From NCBI GenBank assembly GCA_964007475.1, contig OZ023273.1, forward strand, positions 121,567,812-121,631,811: a DNA stretch of 64,000 bases, in the 5' to 3' direction. A program made the translations under genes and the position numbers. This DNA is from Hybos culiciformis. Taxonomy: Eukaryota; Arthropoda; Insecta; Diptera; Hybotidae. A model generated the notes under the pieces. It saw only the letters and a program-made list of their open reading frames with translations. It did not search any database and was not told where the DNA came from. This document shows, piece after piece, positions 60,010 through 64,000 of this stretch. How positions within the stretch are numbered: the first letter of the stretch is position 1; every line of letters begins with the position of its first letter.

Positions 60010-60377
60010 TTTGAGTTTATTTTTAATATATTTTCTTTAAAATTTAAATAATTAATTTAATCAATAAATGAATAAATAATATTAGATTTTATTGATCCGT
60101 TCCTTGAATCCTCGCCAAATGTCAAATAAAATAGTCAATAATCTCCTCAAAAACAAAATTTTGAAAATCAAAATCTACTTATTCTCATTCTCATACTAGT
60201 CAACACAACAAAACAAAAAATGGAAATAAATAAAAAAGCTAGGTATACCGAACCGAAAGCAAATCAAAAACAAAAACGTTTAGATGTCAAAAAATAAATT
60301 CACAATAGCTATAAAGCATACTTGATTTGACTGTCATGAATCATATTGATATTTGATACAGAGTACAATAAAATAAA
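60010..60377. other. Upstream region of TXNL4A
   Basis: About 370 bp of A+T-rich sequence between TXNL4A and the composite repeat element; the gene's promoter must lie here. No motif stands out. Confidence 0.4.
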
Positions 60378-61052
60378 GGGAGAGACTACAGTTACGGCAA
60401 AAGTAACTCTTTTTTTTTGAGTTACGGCAACCGTAATCCTGTTGAAAATTGACTAAAGTTACGGCAAACGTAACCCTTTTTGAAGTTTAACTTCTTTAGC
60501 GAGGTATTGTTAAAAATTTTTGATCAAAATAGGGGAAAAAAGAAGACAGAATATAGTATATGCTGCGCCACGATAAATAAAAGCCACAACGCTGCAAAAG
60601 AGGGGTAATAACCACAGAATGTAGTATGTTAAAAAGTAAAAACAAATATAAAAGCAGGGAAATATAAGACGTTGTAGCATGTAGCATGTATTTACGAAAA
60701 TAAAATAGCGATACTACACACACATAACAAAATACTAACGATGGTGGAAAGCAAAAAATAAAAAAAAACCATATAGATAGAATTAAAAAAATGTACAATA
60801 ACAGAATTAAAGATCAACTGATTTTGTTGTTAATATTTATTTAGTTTATTTCCTTTTCGAATTAGTGAAATTCTATCATATGAAACAGAAACGCTGTTTG
60901 TCTGTTTGTCTATTCCGAATAGGTACCTAAACCGCTCAGCCGATCGTTTCAAACTTACACTATTTCTTTGTCTCAGATCGAGGGTCGTTATAGGCTATTT
61001 TCAAATTTGATTGGCCTCCTACCTAGCGACCTCCCCTGAGGGCCCACTTCAA

Positions 61053-62225
61053 AAGTTCGTCCGATTTCATTCAAATTTGGTATGTAAAGAGAGGAACTGA
61101 TTACACCCAAATTTCGTAACAAAAAATTTATTTCCGATTTCATTCAAATTTGGTACGTAAAAAGAGGAAATGATTACACACAAATTTCGTAACAAAGAAT
61201 TTCATTCAAATTTAATAAATAAAAAGAGCAAACGATTAAACACGTAAATTTCGTAACAAAAAATTGATTGATCCTACCCAGCGACCACCACGGGGGGCGG
61301 ACTAGGGAATGCATTTTTTTAATAAAAATTTAATTCCGGATTTTTGGAATTGTCTTGAAATGAAATCCGGATTTCGGTTTATTCCGGAATTTCATATAAA
61401 AATTAAAATATATTAAAAAATTAAATTAAATTATTCTTTAACATAAATATTAGTTTATTTAGTTCAAAACATTATAACAATTTAAATTATGAAATATTTT
61501 TTATTAAAATAAAATTTTATACTTTTCAATAAACCGAAAGTGAATAAACTGAATGGAAAAATAAAAATTTGAAACACAAAGTATCCAATGTTTTATCATT
61601 GAGTTTTAATCGAATTTTTATTGAAAATGTTCCTGCAGCATTGTTAATAAGTTATATTAGAGATTTTCCAAAAGTGTTCCTCGAGGGGCCCCCCTTGATC
61701 GCAAAAATTAATTTCACTTCGAATTCCAAATAAATCACTGAACTCCAACTTATTTTGTTAATGTTGATTAATGTGAAAAAAAGTTTTACGTATTTGCAGA
61801 CTTGCGATAGCTACTTAGATTTCAATTTTTGTGAATTTTAATGCTTTATGCCTAAATAATAAAAAAAAAATAAACAATTGGTCAAAATTCCCGCCAGTAA
61901 AAGTTCCACCAAATTCGAAAAATTCGGAATTTAGCATTTTGAATTCCGAATTTTTTGAAATTCGAAAACAGGCGCATTTCCGGATTTCCGGGATCCAAAA
62001 AACCGGTTTTGCATTCCCTAGGGCGGACTTCTAAAGTTCGTGTGATTTTATTCAAATTTGGTAAATTAAAAGAGGAAACGATTAAACACATAAATTTTGT
62101 AACAACAAAATATTGATTGATCCTACCCAGCGACTTCTAAAGTTCGTCCGATTTCATTCAAATTTGGTACGTAAAAAAGACTAAATGATTACACACAAAT
62201 TTCGTAAGAAAAAATTTAGCCCCCT
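61053..62225. repeat. About 72-bp tandem repeat interrupted by a hAT-type element
   Basis: About five degenerate copies of a unit containing GTCCGATTTCATTCAAATTT, then GGTACGTAAAAAGAGG and ACACAAATTTCGTAACAAA. Copies lie at about 61053, 61129, 61200, then 62036 and 62145. The element at 61303-62020 splits the array. Block CCTACCCAGCGAC recurs between units. Confidence 0.7.
61303..62020. mobile_element. Non-autonomous hAT-type element TAGGGAATGCA
   Basis: Ends TAGGGAATGCA and complement TGCATTCCCTA; perfect 8-bp duplication GGGCGGAC at 61295-61302 and 62021-62028. Subterminal ATTCCGGATTT / TTCGGAATT motifs on both sides. 718 bp, no transposase. Confidence 0.92.
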
Positions 62226-62346
62226 CTTCCACTTACAAAAGTAAATCAGTCAGAGTCCGTAGCCAAATAAATATTTGCAAGTAAATAAAGAAGTTAAACT
62301 TCTTTCGTGAGCTTATGAGGATGAGGCTCACACATATTTTTTTTTA

Positions 62347-62575
62347 GAGTTACGGCAACCGTAATCCTGTTGAAAATTGACTAAAGTTACGGTAAACGTA
62401 ACTCTTTTTTTTTTAGAGTTACGGCAACCGTAATCCTGTTGAAAATTGACTAAAGTTACGGCAAATGTAACTCTTTTTTTTTTTTAAGAGTTACGGCCAC
62501 CGTAATCCTGTTGAAAATTGACTAAAGTTACGGCAAACGTAACTCTTTTTTTTTTAGAGTTACGGCAAAGTTTTT
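62347..62575. repeat. 67-bp tandem repeat GAGTTACGGCAACCGTAATC
   Basis: Three and a half copies of a unit containing GAGTTACGGCAACCGTAATC, CTGTTGAAAATTGACTAAAG, TTACGGCAAACGTAAC and a T-run. A single copy of the same unit is at 60418-60478. Confidence 0.8.
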
Positions 62576-62844
62576 TTGTGAGCATTATGACTTCTTTTTT
62601 TAAATAAAAAGTTGTTATGCTGAATGGAAGACGGCCGCCGCCTCCCCCAAACCCCCTAGAGCTTCTTTTTTTTTTTATTTATTTTGCTTTGGCGTTTTTA
62701 AAACTATTTTTGTATTTTTGTATAACGATGTAAGGTTTTACTATTCTTGCATTTTTTGTATGACGATGTAAGGTTTTTACCTGTTAATAACTTTCACAGG
62801 TACACATAGTTTATATTTTCTATTTTGTACACGTTTATAATTTT

Positions 62845-62960
62845 AATACTGTAGCCGAGAGGTAGAGTGGTAGAATGAAATGCTAAAGAACGAGGTTCGA
62901 ATCTCGAAGAAAGGGTTAAGACAAAAAAAAAAAAAGAAAAAAAGAAAAAAAAGTTTTTTT
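62845..62960 (+). repeat. tRNA-derived SINE-like unit with pol III promoter boxes
   Basis: TAGCCGAGAGG at 62852 matches the A-box consensus TRGYNNARNNG exactly. GTTCGAATC at 62895 matches the B box GWTCRANNC exactly, 43 bases on. The B box sits in a T-arm-like stem (CGAG...CTCG). A-rich sequence follows (62921-62951) and a run of eleven T at about 62954, a pol III terminator. The acceptor stem does not pair, so this is a SINE head or tRNA relic and not a working tRNA gene. Confidence 0.6.
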
Positions 62961-62983
62961 TTTTCGACAAAAAAAATTGCCGT

Positions 62984-63404
62984 ATATGGTGTTCGCATTA
63001 GGAGAATATTAGTGGAATATGCTGTTATCCGGAATATTTCAGGAATATGAACTGGATTTTTCATATAAAAAAATATTCCGGAATATGTATTATTCCACTT
63101 TCTTATTCTAGTTTGTCAGGGTTAGAATTCTACATTTATAGTTATTTTCACTCATTTTGTGAAATTTTGTTATAGTTGGCAACAATTTTCTTGTCAAATT
63201 TGAGTCAAAATGAAAAAAAAAAACAAAAAAAATTGATAAAAAGCGAGATAAAAAGTCAAGATTTTCAACAACAAAAACTTTTTCTCTTTCTTAATTTTTT
63301 TTTTTACATCATCAAATTCCAGTTCTCATCAAATTTTGTAATGCGAACGGTAATTTGTTTTCCAGAATACAAAGGGAATTTAAATTATAATGCGAACAAG
63401 GTAT
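62984..63404. mobile_element. MITE of the CCTTGTTCGCA family, copy B (inverted)
   Basis: The left end ATATGGTGTTCGCATTAGGA and right end TGCGAACAAGGTAT correspond to the right and left ends of copy A (7184-7610) read in reverse. Internal blocks such as GGAATATTTCAGGAATATGA and TAGTTTGTCAGGGTTAGAAT are shared. Confidence 0.82.
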
Positions 63405-63543
63405 TACTTTAAGCATTAGCTTAAAGTTACGGTTGCCGTAACTGTTAAAAAAAAAAATAAGTTACGTTTACCGTAACTGTTAAAAAAAAAAAAAAGTTAC
63501 GTTTACCGTAACTGTAGCCACTCCCTAAAATAAAATATTAAGT

Positions 63544-63840
63544 ATTATCATTGAGTAATAATATTTATAAGAGGGACAGAATTCATACAAGTAAATTTTT
63601 TTCAAAAATTATGACAATATTTTGAATGTATTGAGTAAAATTTTTTAACTCAAATGTGTTTATTCTTCATTTTATTATTTTTATTATTGTATTAAGAATA
63701 AACACATTTGAGTATGAAATTTTTATTCAATACATTGAAAATATTGTCATCATTTTTGAGTTATTTGAAAAAAAATTCTGAAATTTACTTGTATGAATTC
63801 TGACCCTCTTATAAATATTATTACTCTATGGTATTATTAA
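63544..63840. mobile_element. Inverted-repeat MITE with arms of about 130 bp
   Basis: The left arm (63544-63670, with GAGTAATAATATTTATAAGA, GAATTCATACAAGTAAATTT, AACTCAAATGTGTTTATTCT) and right arm (63693-63838) are reverse complements with few mismatches, around a 22-bp A+T spacer. Confidence 0.75.
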
Positions 63841-63859
63841 AGCGTTCATGTAAATATTA

Positions 63860-64000
63860 CCATTGAGTATTAATATTTCTAAGAGGAGAAGAATTCTACA
63901 AGTAAATTTCAGAACTTTTTTTTCAAATAACTCAAAAATTATGACAATATTATCAATGTATTGAATAAAAATTTCACCTTCAAATGTGTTTATTCTTAAA
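63860..64000. mobile_element. Second copy of the preceding MITE, truncated by window end
   Basis: Repeats the left arm in direct orientation (TTGAGTATTAATATTTCTAA, CTACAAGTAAATTTCAGAAC, TCAAATGTGTTTATTCTTAA) and runs off the window edge, so the full element cannot be judged. Confidence 0.65.

Larger units (their letters stand above)
60378..63525. mobile_element. Composite inverted-repeat element with GTTACGG arrays
   Basis: The left end GGGAGAGACTACAGTTACGG and right end (complement GGGAGTGGCTACAGTTACGG) are inverted repeats continuing into GTAAC motifs. The motif GTTACGGCAA/GTTACGGTAA recurs in blocks at 60390-60475, 62347-62570 and 63424-63515. Flanking A+T-rich sequence gives at best AAAATAA on both sides, so the duplication is unsure. 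The 3.1-kb interior has no transposase. It contains a 72-bp tandem repeat, a hAT-type element, a tRNA-derived SINE-like unit and a MITE. It may be one old element enlarged by nesting, or two neighbouring ones. Confidence 0.6.

Noticed and set aside
62845..62920. A functional tRNA gene
   Set aside because: A and B boxes are perfect, but the would-be acceptor stem does not pair, so it is called a tRNA-derived repeat.

Overview
The window comes from a very A+T-rich insect nuclear genome. The supporting evidence is spliced genes with short GT-AG introns, a chemoreceptor of the insect Or (7tm_6) family, and metazoan-type orthologues throughout. Diptera seems likely from the gene style, but the sequence alone does not prove it.

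Layout: 1-10,200 holds no gene I can support. After about 5.5 kb it is a dense field of non-autonomous DNA transposons and fold-back repeats, some nested in others. The gene-rich core follows. DDX42 (+, 10208-13933) converges on MED15 (-, 14759-17978). MRPS10 (-, 19248-20394) is divergent from LEO1 (+, 21568-24484), which converges on SYF2 (-, 25032-25706). A 2 kb inverted-repeat element occupies 27533-29520. TRMT1 (+, 29987-32920) converges on NRBF2 (-, 33617-34787). RIF1 (+, 37348-45968) is followed by a small coiled-coil gene resembling SKA2 (+, 47187-52141). An intact odorant receptor gene lies on the opposite strand inside the second intron of that gene (-, 48851-50987). A tentative micro-gene (54419-55908), ELP3 (-, 56141-58621) and TXNL4A/DIM1 (-, 59257-60009) follow. 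From 60,378 to the end there is again only nested repeats.

Functionally the genes are mostly nuclear housekeeping: splicing (DDX42, SYF2, DIM1), transcription (MED15, LEO1), tRNA modification (TRMT1, ELP3) and replication timing/DNA repair (RIF1). Around them are a mitochondrial ribosomal protein, an autophagy PI3K-complex subunit and one odorant receptor. There is no operon logic; the genes are simply neighbours.

The clearest non-genic result is a set of seven elements with hAT-type ends and 8-bp target-site duplications (six perfect, one 7/8), none of which encodes a transposase. Two belong to one family, lie in opposite orientations and bracket the LEO1-SYF2 pair; a third fills most of a LEO1 intron. 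A TA-flanked MITE in RIF1 sits in one copy of a 40-bp tandem duplication whose other copy preserves the empty site.

Exon coordinates were derived by hand from reading frame, splice consensus and remembered family proteins. No alignment or database search was run.
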